In this document: in pieces, positions 8,339 through 15,293 of the stretch
Numbering within the stretch: position 1 is the first letter of the stretch
How the letters are laid out: every line of letters begins with the position of its first letter
DNA from: an uncultured Chitinophagaceae bacterium
GTDB lineage: Bacteria > Bacteroidota > Bacteroidia > Chitinophagales > Chitinophagaceae
Assembly (NCBI GenBank): GCA_946885665.1
Contig: CAMPGT010000034.1
Span: forward strand, 1-20,648
DNA length: 20,648 nt
Direction: 5' to 3'
Program-made: the position numbers and the translations under genes
Notes under the pieces: generated by a model
Told to the model about the DNA's origin: nothing
Database searches by the model: none
What the model saw: the letters and a program-made list of their open reading frames with translations, nothing else

Positions 8339-8655
8339 TGAGCAGGTATTTATTCTTGTTGACCGTTCTGTTTTGCAGTTGTGTATCTCCGTCGGATGAA
8401 AGTGCTCATCAGTCCTACACGGTTGAAATTAAGGGAATGAAATTTCAGCCGGCGGAGATCACTGTGCAGAAAGGTGACACTGTTGTTTGGATCAATCGCG
8501 ACATGGTTGATCACGATGTAACGGAAGAAAAAAATAAAGAATGGACATCATCAGTATTGGCTCCGGGTAAATCATGGAGCATGGTGGCTGAAAAGGGCGC
8601 AGATTATTTTTGCAGTCTTCACCAGGTGATGAAAGCAAAACTTATTGTAAAATAA
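8338..8655 (+). CDS. Small blue-copper (cupredoxin/plastocyanin-like) lipoprotein
   Basis: This 105-residue protein combines a lipoprotein-type signal (LFCSC, lipid Cys most likely Cys15) with one cupredoxin domain. The domain has KFQPAEITVQKGDTVVWINRD, VDHDV with His59, and YFCSLHQVM with Cys92, His95 and Met98. These four residues form a complete type-1 copper site. The C-x2-H-x2-M spacing is that of amicyanin, shorter than the C-x2-H-x4-M loop of plastocyanin and pseudoazurin. It should be an electron carrier facing the periplasm; its redox partners are unknown. It overlaps the DUF4142 stop by one base. Two small hairpins lie just after the stop. Confidence 0.93.
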   Translation: MSRYLFLLTVLFCSCVSPSDESAHQSYTVEIKGMKFQPAEITVQKGDTVVWINRDMVDHDVTEEKNKEWTSSVLAPGKSWSMVAEKGADYFCSLHQVMKAKLIVK

Positions 8656-8658
8656 TTG

Positions 8659-8687
8659 ATGCCCCTGAGGCATAGTAAAAATACTAT
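8659..8687 (+). terminator. Two adjacent small hairpins after the cupredoxin gene
   Basis: ATGCC (8659-8663) pairs with GGCAT (8669-8673) across a 5-nt loop. ATAGTA (8672-8677) pairs with TACTAT (8682-8687) across an AAAA loop, sharing two bases with the first stem. They begin 4 nt after the stop at 8655. No run of T follows, so this is a weak candidate for a transcript end or RNA-stabilising structure. The rest of the gap, up to 8827, shows nothing I can support. Confidence 0.25.
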
Positions 8688-8827
8688 CTCGTTCACTCCG
8701 ACTTTTAATAAAAGGAAGATAATGATCGTCGCTGATGTTCAAAGCGTGGATTTACGTATATTTATCAGCAGAATTTAAGTAGAATCATTTAAACCCTGGG
8801 CGCCAACCCTTCCTATTAGAAAAAAGT

Positions 8828-10783
8828 ATGGTGAAAATTCCATTCCTTGTAAAACCTGGTATTCCTGTATCCATTTTGCATCTACTGATGGTTGCAGGAT
8901 TTATGGTGCCCTCTCATACGGTTTTCAGTCAAACAGACTCCTCGTTTTCTGTCTCACTATTAAAAAGCCTGAGCCTAGAACAATTGATGAACATCGAGGT
9001 GACGACCGTTTCAAAAGGTCCCGAAAAATTATCAGATGTTGCGTCTGCGGTGCAGGTGATAACGGCGGAGGATATACGCCGTTCAGGGGCGACAACTCTT
9101 CCCGAAGCATTGCGGCTGGCATCGAACCTCCAGGTGGCGAAAGTTAACTCCAGCCAATGGGCCATCAGTGTGCGGGGATTTAATAATGTACTTGCCGACA
9201 AACTTTTGGTGATGATAGACGGTCGCACCGTTTACACGCCGCTATATGCGGGCACCTACTGGGATGTTCAGAATGTGCTGCTCGAAGACATTGAACGTAT
9301 AGAAGTGGTGAGTGGACCCGGCGGCACGCTGTGGGGCGCCAATGCTGTAAACGGCGTCATCAATATCATCACCAAAAAATCAACAGAAACGCAAGGTCTG
9401 TACGTGCAGGCAGGAGCGGGCAACGTTATGCCGTGGTCGGCAGAGCTGCGATATGGCGGCAAGATCAACGATAAGCTTCACTACCGCATTTATGGCCTTG
9501 GGTACAAGCAGGCCGACACAAAACTGAACGACGGCAAAAAAGCGGCGGATGCATGGTCAGTTGGCCAGGGAGGTTTCCGGATCGACTGGGATCCCAACGA
9601 AAAAAACCAGGTTACCGTTCAATCAGATTTTTACGATGCCTTTCCTAATCCCGATGGAACCAATGCAGTGATCGCATTAGGCGGCAACGTACTTGCACGC
9701 TGGTCGCACCGCATTTCCGAAAAATCGGATTTTACCATCCGCACCTATTTTGACCAAACCCTTCGTGACCTGCGCAACGGATTCAAAGAAAAGCTGAAAA
9801 CTTTTGATATCGATTTCCAGTACAGGGTAAAGGCCGGCCGCAGCCACGAGCTGATATGGGGTGGCGACGTGAGGGCAATCGATGACAGGATGGATAACCT
9901 CGAGTTGTTCAGATTTGACCCGGCTCATAAGAAATTACACATCTACAGCACTTTTTTACAGGATAAAATTACACTCTTTCCCTCGCGACTGTTTTTTACT
10001 GTGGGAACGAAAGTGGAGCACAACAGTTACACCGGTATTGAATATTCGCCAAGCGGCCGCTTGTCGTGGACACCCACCGGCAGGCACACGGTTTGGGCCA
10101 GTGTTTCGCGCGCCGTGCGAACGCCCGCGCGTATTGACGAAGATTTTTCCCTGTACGCCGCTCCCGGCGTAGCTGTAATCGATGCCGGCGGATTTATCTC
10201 GGAAACACTCGTTGCCTATGAACTGGGCTGGCGCCTGCAGCCCGCCGACCAATTGTCGTTGTCGGTGGGAACATTCTTTAATGCTTATGATCACCTTACG
10301 AGTGTAAAGCCAGGTCCGCCACCATTGGGATTTCCGCTTTCATTCGCGAACGATGTGGAGGGGCACGCTTACGGACTTGAACTTTCGGGCGCGTATCAAC
10401 CCACCGATTGGTGGAGGTTGCGCGGCGGCTATACGTATTTGAAGAAAAAATTGAAAGTAAAGCCGGGTGCGGTGGATCTGAATAATGCCACTGGGGAAAG
10501 CAACGACCCTGAGAACCAATTTTTGATACAGTCGATGTTCGATGCTTCCAAACGCATCGAAGCGGGTTTCGTGTTGAGATATGTGAGTTCCTTACCCCAA
10601 CCGAAAGTGTCCGCCTATGCAGGTCTCGACGTGCAGGTAGCATGGAAAATGACTAAAAACATCATGCTCAGCGTAACCGGACAAAATCTGCTGGATGACA
10701 GGCATCCCGAATTTATTCCGACATCACCCTCGCCACGGCAGATCCTGCGTGGCTTTAACGGAAAACTAACATGCAGGCTGTAA
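8828..10783 (+). CDS. TonB-dependent outer-membrane receptor (siderophore/cobalamin type)
   Basis: This is a 651-residue outer-membrane receptor, distinct from the SusC type: it has no carboxypeptidase-like extension and is much shorter. The signal peptide ends near VFSQ (~residue 36). It is followed by SLEQLMNIEVTTVSKG, which contains a TonB-box-like EVTTVS. The plug spans about residues 60-175 with AVQVITAEDIRRSGATTLPEALR, VRGF, LLVMIDGRTVY and IERIEVVSGPGGTLWGANAVNGVINIITKK. The barrel follows with late motifs such as SRAVRTPAR and SVTGQNLLDDRHPEF. The end ...NGKLTCRL lacks the usual final Phe or Trp. It overlaps the YfiR-family gene by 13 nt, and the linkage to YfiR and a kinase suggests a signalling or sensing role rather than, or besides, nutrient uptake. 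The ligand is unknown. Confidence 0.93.
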   Translation: MVKIPFLVKPGIPVSILHLLMVAGFMVPSHTVFSQTDSSFSVSLLKSLSLEQLMNIEVTTVSKGPEKLSDVASAVQVITAEDIRRSGATTLPEALRLASNLQVAKVNSSQWAISVRGFNNVLADKLLVMIDGRTVYTPLYAGTYWDVQNVLLEDIERIEVVSGPGGTLWGANAVNGVINIITKKSTETQGLYVQAGAGNVMPWSAELRYGGKINDKLHYRIYGLGYKQADTKLNDGKKAADAWSVGQGGFRIDWDPNEKNQVTVQSDFYDAFPNPDGTNAVIALGGNVLARWSHRISEKSDFTIRTYFDQTLRDLRNGFKEKLKTFDIDFQYRVKAGRSHELIWGGDVRAIDDRMDNLELFRFDPAHKKLHIYSTFLQDKITLFPSRLFFTVGTKVEHNSYTGIEYSPSGRLSWTPTGRHTVWASVSRAVRTPARIDEDFSLYAAPGVAVIDAGGFISETLVAYELGWRLQPADQLSLSVGTFFNAYDHLTSVKPGPPPLGFPLSFANDVEGHAYGLELSGAYQPTDWWRLRGGYTYLKKKLKVKPGAVDLNNATGESNDPENQFLIQSMFDASKRIEAGFVLRYVSSLPQPKVSAYAGLDVQVAWKMTKNIMLSVTGQNLLDDRHPEFIPTSPSPRQILRGFNGKLTCRL

Positions 10784-11325
10784 AACATACTTTATATAAG
10801 ATCCTTTATGCTGCACTGTTGCTAACCGGCACAATGATGCACCTGCAGGCGCAGGCGCCGGTGAGCCGTGAATACAAGTTAAAAGCGGCTTTTGTTTTTA
10901 ACTTCTGCCAGTTTGTTGAGTGGCCGGCCAATGCTTTTAACAATGCAGATTCACTGGTGATCGGCGTATTCGGTCACAACCCCTTTGGTCCGTTCTTGCA
11001 GGAAACTGTATCTGGAGAGAAGGTTGGCAAACGGGCGGTAATCGTCAGGTATATCGAAGACGTTGATGAAATAGGGAAGTGCCATTTGCTTTTTATTGCC
11101 GATCCATACCGGTCTAAACAAGCGCTTGCGGCCGTTAAGGGAAAAAGTGTGCTGACCATAAGTGATTCACCCACCTTCCTTGCAGAGGGAGGCATCATCA
11201 GGTTCGTAACAAGAAGAAACAATATAAAGTTTGCGATAAATCTTGACGAAGCGAAGAGTGAAGGACTCGTCATCAGTTCGAAGTTGCTTAGGCTCGCGGA
11301 TATCTACGACCCGAAAAACCGCTAA
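10771..11325 (+). CDS. YfiR/HmsC family (DUF4154) periplasmic protein
   Basis: This 184-residue exported protein has a signal peptide of ~29 residues (LLLTGTMMHLQAQA). The mature part matches YfiR: EYKLKAAFVFNFCQFVEWP (residues 34-52), a middle with VIGVFGHNPFGPFL, GKCHLLFIADPYR, GKSVLTISDSPTFLAEGGIIRFV, and a closing NNIKFAINLDEAKSEGLVISSKLLRLADI. In Pseudomonas, YfiR is a periplasmic regulator that binds the CHASE8-type sensor domain of YfiN and represses it. Here the next gene, 1 nt downstream, encodes a kinase with a matching periplasmic domain, so YfiR probably controls that kinase, perhaps in response to the TonB receptor encoded just upstream (13-nt overlap). This functional link is inference. 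Confidence 0.92.
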   Translation: MQAVKHTLYKILYAALLLTGTMMHLQAQAPVSREYKLKAAFVFNFCQFVEWPANAFNNADSLVIGVFGHNPFGPFLQETVSGEKVGKRAVIVRYIEDVDEIGKCHLLFIADPYRSKQALAAVKGKSVLTISDSPTFLAEGGIIRFVTRRNNIKFAINLDEAKSEGLVISSKLLRLADIYDPKNR

Positions 11326-11326
11326 C

Positions 11327-12763
11327 ATGGAGTTCAGGGACATACCGATCCGAAAAAAATTAATGAGGGTGATCATCCTCATCTGCGGCACGGTGCTGTT
11401 GGTGACCTGCATTGGATTCTTCTGTTACGAATTATATGTTTTCAGGAAGTCGACCATAGAGAAACTGACCATTATCAATGGCATCATTTCATCTCAAAGC
11501 ACGGCTGCACTGGCGTTTCAGGATCGTGAAGCAGCAACGGAGATCCTGCAGGCGCTTAAAAACGAGTCGCACATTACCCGGGCAGCGCTATATGACAGCG
11601 AAGGCAAGTTGTTTGCCACCTATCCCGCAAATGCGGCGGCATCGGCATTTCCGCAAAATGCTCAAATAAGCCGGTATCGCCTGTCTAACTGGAATGTTCA
11701 GGGCATACGGCCGGTGATGCAGGATAAAGATCAAGTAGGCGCGTTGTTCATTTCGTCCGATCTCGGCGCCATGTACAACCGCTTCAAAATATTCGCGGTG
11801 GTGATGGTGCTCGTTATCATCCTGTCTTTTCCACTTGCCATACTCGTCAGCAAAATTGTGCGCAAAAGTATTTCAGAACCGGTGCTGTCGCTTTCCGCAA
11901 CGGCAAACATCATCGGCGAACGGCGCGATTATTCGGTACGCGCAGTGAAGGCCGGACAGGATGAGCTCGGATTGTTCACCGATGCCTTTAACAGTATGCT
12001 CGACGAAATAGAGGAGCAGAACAGAACACTGAATATTTTCAACCAGAACCTGGAACAGAAAGTTAAGGAACGGACCATCCAACTGGAATCACTGAACAAA
12101 GAACTTGAGGCATTTTCGTACTCCATATCGCACGACCTTCGTGCGCCGTTGCGCGGTATCATCGGCTTTACCACCATACTCGAGGAAGATTATGGCAGCA
12201 AGCTCGATGATGAAGCCAGACGCATTACAGGTGTTATCAAAAATAATACACTGAAGATGGGCCACCTGATCGATGACCTCCTTACGTTCTCGCGTATGGG
12301 CAGGCAGGACATCGTTAAAACTAACATTGCCATGGACCAGTTGGTGAGCGAAGTGGTAAAGGATGCGGCCGAAGGAAAAGATGGAAAAATTGAATGGAAC
12401 ATTCAGCAACTTCCTGAGGTGATGGGAGACATGAATGCCATCAGGCAGGTGTGGATCAATCTTATTTCTAACGCCATTAAATATTCAGGTAATGAGAAAA
12501 AGATACATATTGATATCGGATCGTTTGCAAAAGACGGGCAGACGGTTTACTATGTAAAAGACAATGGTGTGGGATTCGATGAGAAATACCGCGGCAAGCT
12601 GTTCCGGGTATTTCAACGCTTGCATGGCGCCGATGAATTTGAAGGCACCGGTGTAGGGCTCGCCATTGTGGAAAAGATTGTTTCGAAACATGGCGGCACC
12701 GTTTCTGCAGAAGGAAAAGTAAACGGCGGCGCTACCTTTTACTTTAGCTTACCTGGCAATTAA
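11327..12763 (+). CDS. Sensor histidine kinase with CHASE8-like periplasmic domain and HAMP
   Basis: This 478-residue inner-membrane kinase starts at ATG 11327, 1 nt after the YfiR stop; an upstream in-frame ATG at 11243 would run 28 codons inside yfiR and was rejected. TM1 is ~13-37 and a CHASE8-like sensor domain ~40-148 ([43 protein letters not shown]). TM2 is ~153-176, HAMP ~177-229, and a coiled coil follows to ~262. HisKA has phospho-acceptor H269 in [15 protein letters not shown]. HATPase_c has the N box with N382 ([13 protein letters not shown]), G1 DNGVGFD and G2 GTGVGLAIV. All kinase motifs are intact. YfiN has the same sensor and HAMP but ends in GGDEF, so this looks like a kinase-output version of that input module. 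It overlaps the response-regulator gene in TAATG. Confidence 0.93.
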   Translation: MEFRDIPIRKKLMRVIILICGTVLLVTCIGFFCYELYVFRKSTIEKLTIINGIISSQSTAALAFQDREAATEILQALKNESHITRAALYDSEGKLFATYPANAAASAFPQNAQISRYRLSNWNVQGIRPVMQDKDQVGALFISSDLGAMYNRFKIFAVVMVLVIILSFPLAILVSKIVRKSISEPVLSLSATANIIGERRDYSVRAVKAGQDELGLFTDAFNSMLDEIEEQNRTLNIFNQNLEQKVKERTIQLESLNKELEAFSYSISHDLRAPLRGIIGFTTILEEDYGSKLDDEARRITGVIKNNTLKMGHLIDDLLTFSRMGRQDIVKTNIAMDQLVSEVVKDAAEGKDGKIEWNIQQLPEVMGDMNAIRQVWINLISNAIKYSGNEKKIHIDIGSFAKDGQTVYYVKDNGVGFDEKYRGKLFRVFQRLHGADEFEGTGVGLAIVEKIVSKHGGTVSAEGKVNGGATFYFSLPGN

Positions 12764-13227
12764 TGATAAAAACCCCTTACAATATGAATTATAATTCGGT
12801 TGAAGTATTACTCGTGGAGGACAATATGGAAGATGCCGAAATGACGATACGTGAACTGAAGAGAAATAATATGGCGAACAACTTGTTTCATGTGAAGGAC
12901 GGCGAAGAGGCGCTTGAATTTATTTTTGCGGAAGGCAAGTATGCAGATTCAAGGGATCTTCTTTACAAGCCGAAAGTTATCCTGCTCGACATCCAGATGC
13001 CAAAAGTGAATGGCATTGAAGTTTTGCAGAAAGTGAAGGCCGATTTGCGAACCAGCACCACGCCGGTTGTAATCCTCACATCGTCGAAAGAGGATCCCGA
13101 CATTCAACGTTGCTATAAGCTTGGTGCGAACAGCTACCTCGTTAAACCGGTGAACTTTGAAGGGTTTGCCGCAGCAATCAGAAATCTTGGTTTTTATTGG
13201 TTATTGTTAAATCAACGTCCCGTGTAA
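12763..13227 (+). CDS. Single-domain response regulator (Rcp1-like)
   Basis: This 154-residue protein consists only of a receiver domain, with no DNA-binding or enzymatic output. The acidic pocket is E19-D20 (LVEDN), the phospho-acceptor is D76 (ILLDIQMPK), and the switch region has VVILTSS and the conserved K128 (SYLVKPV). The insert [12 protein letters not shown] before the D76 strand and the overall length are typical of Rcp1-like regulators that pair with phytochrome-type HisKA kinases of the kind encoded just upstream. The start at 12763 overlaps the kinase stop (TAATG). A Met at residue 8 (12784) is an alternative start that removes no domain sequence. It probably acts as a phosphate shuttle. 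Confidence 0.93.
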   Translation: MIKTPYNMNYNSVEVLLVEDNMEDAEMTIRELKRNNMANNLFHVKDGEEALEFIFAEGKYADSRDLLYKPKVILLDIQMPKVNGIEVLQKVKADLRTSTTPVVILTSSKEDPDIQRCYKLGANSYLVKPVNFEGFAAAIRNLGFYWLLLNQRPV

Positions 13228-13232
13228 AAGCT

Positions 13233-14678
13233 ATGAAAATCCCTATCAAAATAGTCATGCTCGAAGACAACGAGACGGATGCAGAGATCATCACCCGGTT
13301 CCTTAGAAAAGAGAAACTGGATTTTGAGTCTTTGCTGGTTTCGAGCAGGCCTTCTTTTATCAATGCGCTTGGAAAACTGACACCTGACGTGATCCTGGCC
13401 GATAACTCACTGCCGCAATTCAGTGGATTAGAAGCGTTGAAACTTGTGCGCGAGACACCCGGCGACATCCCTTTTATTCTTGTTACGGGCAGTATGACCG
13501 ACGAATTTGCCGCGGATATTATGAAATCGGGCGCCGATGATTATATTTTGAAGGACCGCCTGACACGGCTGCCGGATGCGATCCGGTCGGCGATAGAAAA
13601 AAGGCGGACGGAGCGGGAGAGAGCGGATGCTATCAACAGGCTTGTGCAGAGTGAGGCGAAATACCGCAGCCTGCTTGAATCTGCGCCTGATGCGATGGTA
13701 GTGGTGAACAACGAAGGATTAATCGAAATGGTCAACATACAAACCGAAAAAATGTTCGGTTACAGTGCCAACGAGCTGGTTGGCAAGCGTGTGCGTATGT
13801 TGTTTCCCGAGAGGTTCCGGGAATCCGAAATGATCGCGAATCTTGAAATGTATAATTCGATGCGAGCCACCCAGGGATTTGAGTTCTTTGCGCGCCGCAA
13901 CGATGGCGGGGAATTTCCTGTAGAAGTGCGGTTAAGTCCGTTCACTACTGCCGAGGGCACGCTTACCACAGCCGCGGTCAGGGACATCACTGAAAGAAAG
14001 CAGGCTGAAACTGCCTTGAAAGTGATGGAACAGGAAATACTTAACCAGAAGATACAGGAGCAAAAAAGAATTGCGAGAGCTATCATCAAGGCGCAGGAAA
14101 AAGAGAGGAACCGGATAGGGCAGGAGCTTCACGACAACGTTAACCAAATACTTGCGGGCACGAAGCTGTACCTGCAGATTGCCAAAGAGGACGATCTTGA
14201 TGTAAAGCAATTAATCGACTCATCGCTCGAGATGATCGACAGATCCATCAGCGAAATCAGGATGCTAAGTGCCAGGAACGTGACCCCGCTCAAAAATATT
14301 AACCTGGAACAGTTGCTGCTGACCATGACGGAAAGGATGAACGAGGCAAGTGGAACGAACGTAAACCTTAATTATGGCGCGGGCGACCGGCCGATAGACG
14401 ACGATGTGAAGCTGAACATATACCGTATTGTGCAGGAACAAATGAATAATATCCTGAAGCACGCGGAGGCGAAGAACGTGGAGGTAAAGGTGACCCCGGA
14501 AGACGGGAAGATACGCGTACTCGTTGCGGATGACGGAAAAGGTTTCGATGTGAATAAAAAAAGAAAAGGCATTGGTATTTCCAATATGATGAATCGCGTA
14601 GAGTCGTTTAACGGTGAATTTCACTTCGACAGCTCCCACGGCGCCGGCTGCAAAATCGAAATGGTGTTGCCCTGCTAG
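13233..14678 (+). CDS. REC-PAS-HisKA_3-HATPase hybrid histidine kinase
   Basis: This 481-residue soluble protein has no membrane segment. ATG 13233 is 5 nt after the regulator stop and starts right at the receiver domain (KIPIKIVMLEDNETD); an in-frame ATG at 13197 inside the previous gene was rejected. An N-terminal receiver (~1-120) has acceptor D57 (VILADNSLP). A PAS domain (~140-255) has YRSLLESAPDAMVVVN and MFGYSANELVGK and ends in DITERKQAE, then a coiled coil. HisKA_3 has H300 in GQELHDNVNQIL. The NarX/DesK-type ATPase domain has QEQMNNILKHAEA, DDGKGFD and GIGISNM. With a receiver at the N-terminus, the kinase is probably switched on by phosphate from upstream. HisKA_3 kinases usually signal to LuxR-type regulators, and none is present in this window. 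Confidence 0.92.
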   Translation: MKIPIKIVMLEDNETDAEIITRFLRKEKLDFESLLVSSRPSFINALGKLTPDVILADNSLPQFSGLEALKLVRETPGDIPFILVTGSMTDEFAADIMKSGADDYILKDRLTRLPDAIRSAIEKRRTERERADAINRLVQSEAKYRSLLESAPDAMVVVNNEGLIEMVNIQTEKMFGYSANELVGKRVRMLFPERFRESEMIANLEMYNSMRATQGFEFFARRNDGGEFPVEVRLSPFTTAEGTLTTAAVRDITERKQAETALKVMEQEILNQKIQEQKRIARAIIKAQEKERNRIGQELHDNVNQILAGTKLYLQIAKEDDLDVKQLIDSSLEMIDRSISEIRMLSARNVTPLKNINLEQLLLTMTERMNEASGTNVNLNYGAGDRPIDDDVKLNIYRIVQEQMNNILKHAEAKNVEVKVTPEDGKIRVLVADDGKGFDVNKKRKGIGISNMMNRVESFNGEFHFDSSHGAGCKIEMVLPC

Positions 14679-14738
14679 CAATTTCGCGCATGTTTTTTGG
14701 TGATGATACCAGAAGTATTCACCTTTAAAACACCGGTT

Positions 14739-14948
14739 ATGCCAATCGTAAAAGTAATCGAGCTTATCGCTTCTTCCGAAAAAGGTATAGAAGACGCCAT
14801 TCAAAACGCCCTGGCTGAAGCATCAAAGACCATCCACAACATCGACTCCATCTTTGTGAAAGATATCAAAGTGCAGGTGAAGGACAACAAGATATCCTCA
14901 TACGGTATTATTTGCAAGGTATCCTTCCGGCTGGACGGCGGCAGGTAA
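14739..14948 (+). CDS. Dodecin family flavin-binding protein
   Basis: This 69-residue protein matches dodecins, which assemble into hollow dodecamers that store or scavenge flavin (or CoA in some members). The whole domain is present: MPIVKVIELIASSEKGIEDAIQNALAEASKTI forms strand 1 and the helix, and NIDSIFVKDIKVQVKDN...SSYGIICKVSFRLD forms strands 2 and 3. I chose ATG 14739 because the family starts exactly here; 14 extra residues from 14697 have no family match. The canonical flavin-stacking Trp of archaeal dodecin is not visible; Phe sits nearby in SIFVKD. The 60-nt gap after the kinase gene leaves open whether it belongs to the same operon. Confidence 0.9.
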   Translation: MPIVKVIELIASSEKGIEDAIQNALAEASKTIHNIDSIFVKDIKVQVKDNKISSYGIICKVSFRLDGGR

Positions 14949-14953
14949 CCCGT

Positions 14954-15187
14954 TTATTTGGGCCGTTCACCTGGTAATATCGGCGAAGGCTGACCAGGGT
15001 TTTCCGGGGGTGTTACTTCCGGCGGGGGTGTTTTTGGCTCCGTTTCAGGCTCCGCATCCGGCTCTATTTCCGGTTCTGTTGCGGGCTCTCCCGGCGGAAA
15101 ATCGGGTATTTCGGGTTTTTCCGGTTCCGGAACGATTTCAGGCGTTTTTGTCGGTTGTATATCGGGTGGTCTTTCCTGTGATTTCAT
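14954..15187 (-). CDS. Small Pro/Glu-rich low-complexity protein, hypothetical
   Basis: This 77-codon open frame on the minus strand is made largely of proline (25) and glutamate (15) in irregular E-P and P-E steps (for example ATEPEIEPDAEPETEP). It has no signal peptide, no membrane segment and no predicted fold. I believe it is a real gene. It fills an otherwise empty stretch between the dodecin and the ADP-ribosylglycohydrolase-like gene, begins with a clean MKSQ start, and its composition resembles short Pro/Glu-rich hypothetical proteins I have seen in other Bacteroidota (memory, not a search). The opposite strand is also open for 81 codons but gives no plausible protein. Function is unknown; it should be an extended, disordered, acidic polypeptide. 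It is transcribed divergently from the gene at 15294, with 106 nt between the starts. Confidence 0.6.
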   Translation of the reverse strand: MKSQERPPDIQPTKTPEIVPEPEKPEIPDFPPGEPATEPEIEPDAEPETEPKTPPPEVTPPENPGQPSPILPGERPK

Positions 15188-15270
15188 TTGTGTGTTTTAT
15201 GTATCCGCATCAAAAAGCACACCATGCCAATTTAAGCTTCCCCGAAATATGTTAATTTCACCTACACCCT

Positions 15271-15292
15271 TTTAGTCATTCGTAAAACTAAA
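15271..15292. repeat. 6-bp inverted repeat ending next to the start codon of the gene at 15294
   Basis: TTTAGT (15271-15276) and ACTAAA (15287-15292) are exact reverse complements 10 nt apart, and the second arm ends 1 nt before the ATG. It could be an operator or an RNA hairpin covering the ribosome site, but short AT-rich repeats of this size also arise by chance. It lies in the 106-nt divergent spacer, where I see no other convincing promoter element. Confidence 0.25.
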
Positions 15293-15293
15293 G

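Noticed and set aside
8722..8778. An 18-codon ORF (MIVADVQSVDL...) preceded by AAGGAAG in the gap before the TonB receptor gene.
   Set aside because: Too short to support, no recognisable motif, and Shine-Dalgarno-like runs are a poor guide in Bacteroidota. It could be a leader peptide only if conserved.
11243..11326. An N-terminal extension of the CHASE8-like kinase from ATG 11243.
   Set aside because: It lies wholly inside the yfiR-family gene, is basic and low in hydrophobicity, and ATG 11327 sits 1 nt after the upstream stop just before TM1.
15010..15255. An 81-codon plus-strand ORF opposite the Pro/Glu-rich gene.
   Set aside because: Its residues are the complement of the biased minus-strand repeat, with no start context or protein-like pattern. 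The minus-strand frame is the better gene.
14949..15293. GC-rich short imperfect repeats (TCCGGCTC/TTTCCGG-like) suggesting a repeat array or CRISPR.
   Set aside because: Units are irregular in length and sequence, with no constant spacers. They are explained by the E-P codon bias of the minus-strand gene.
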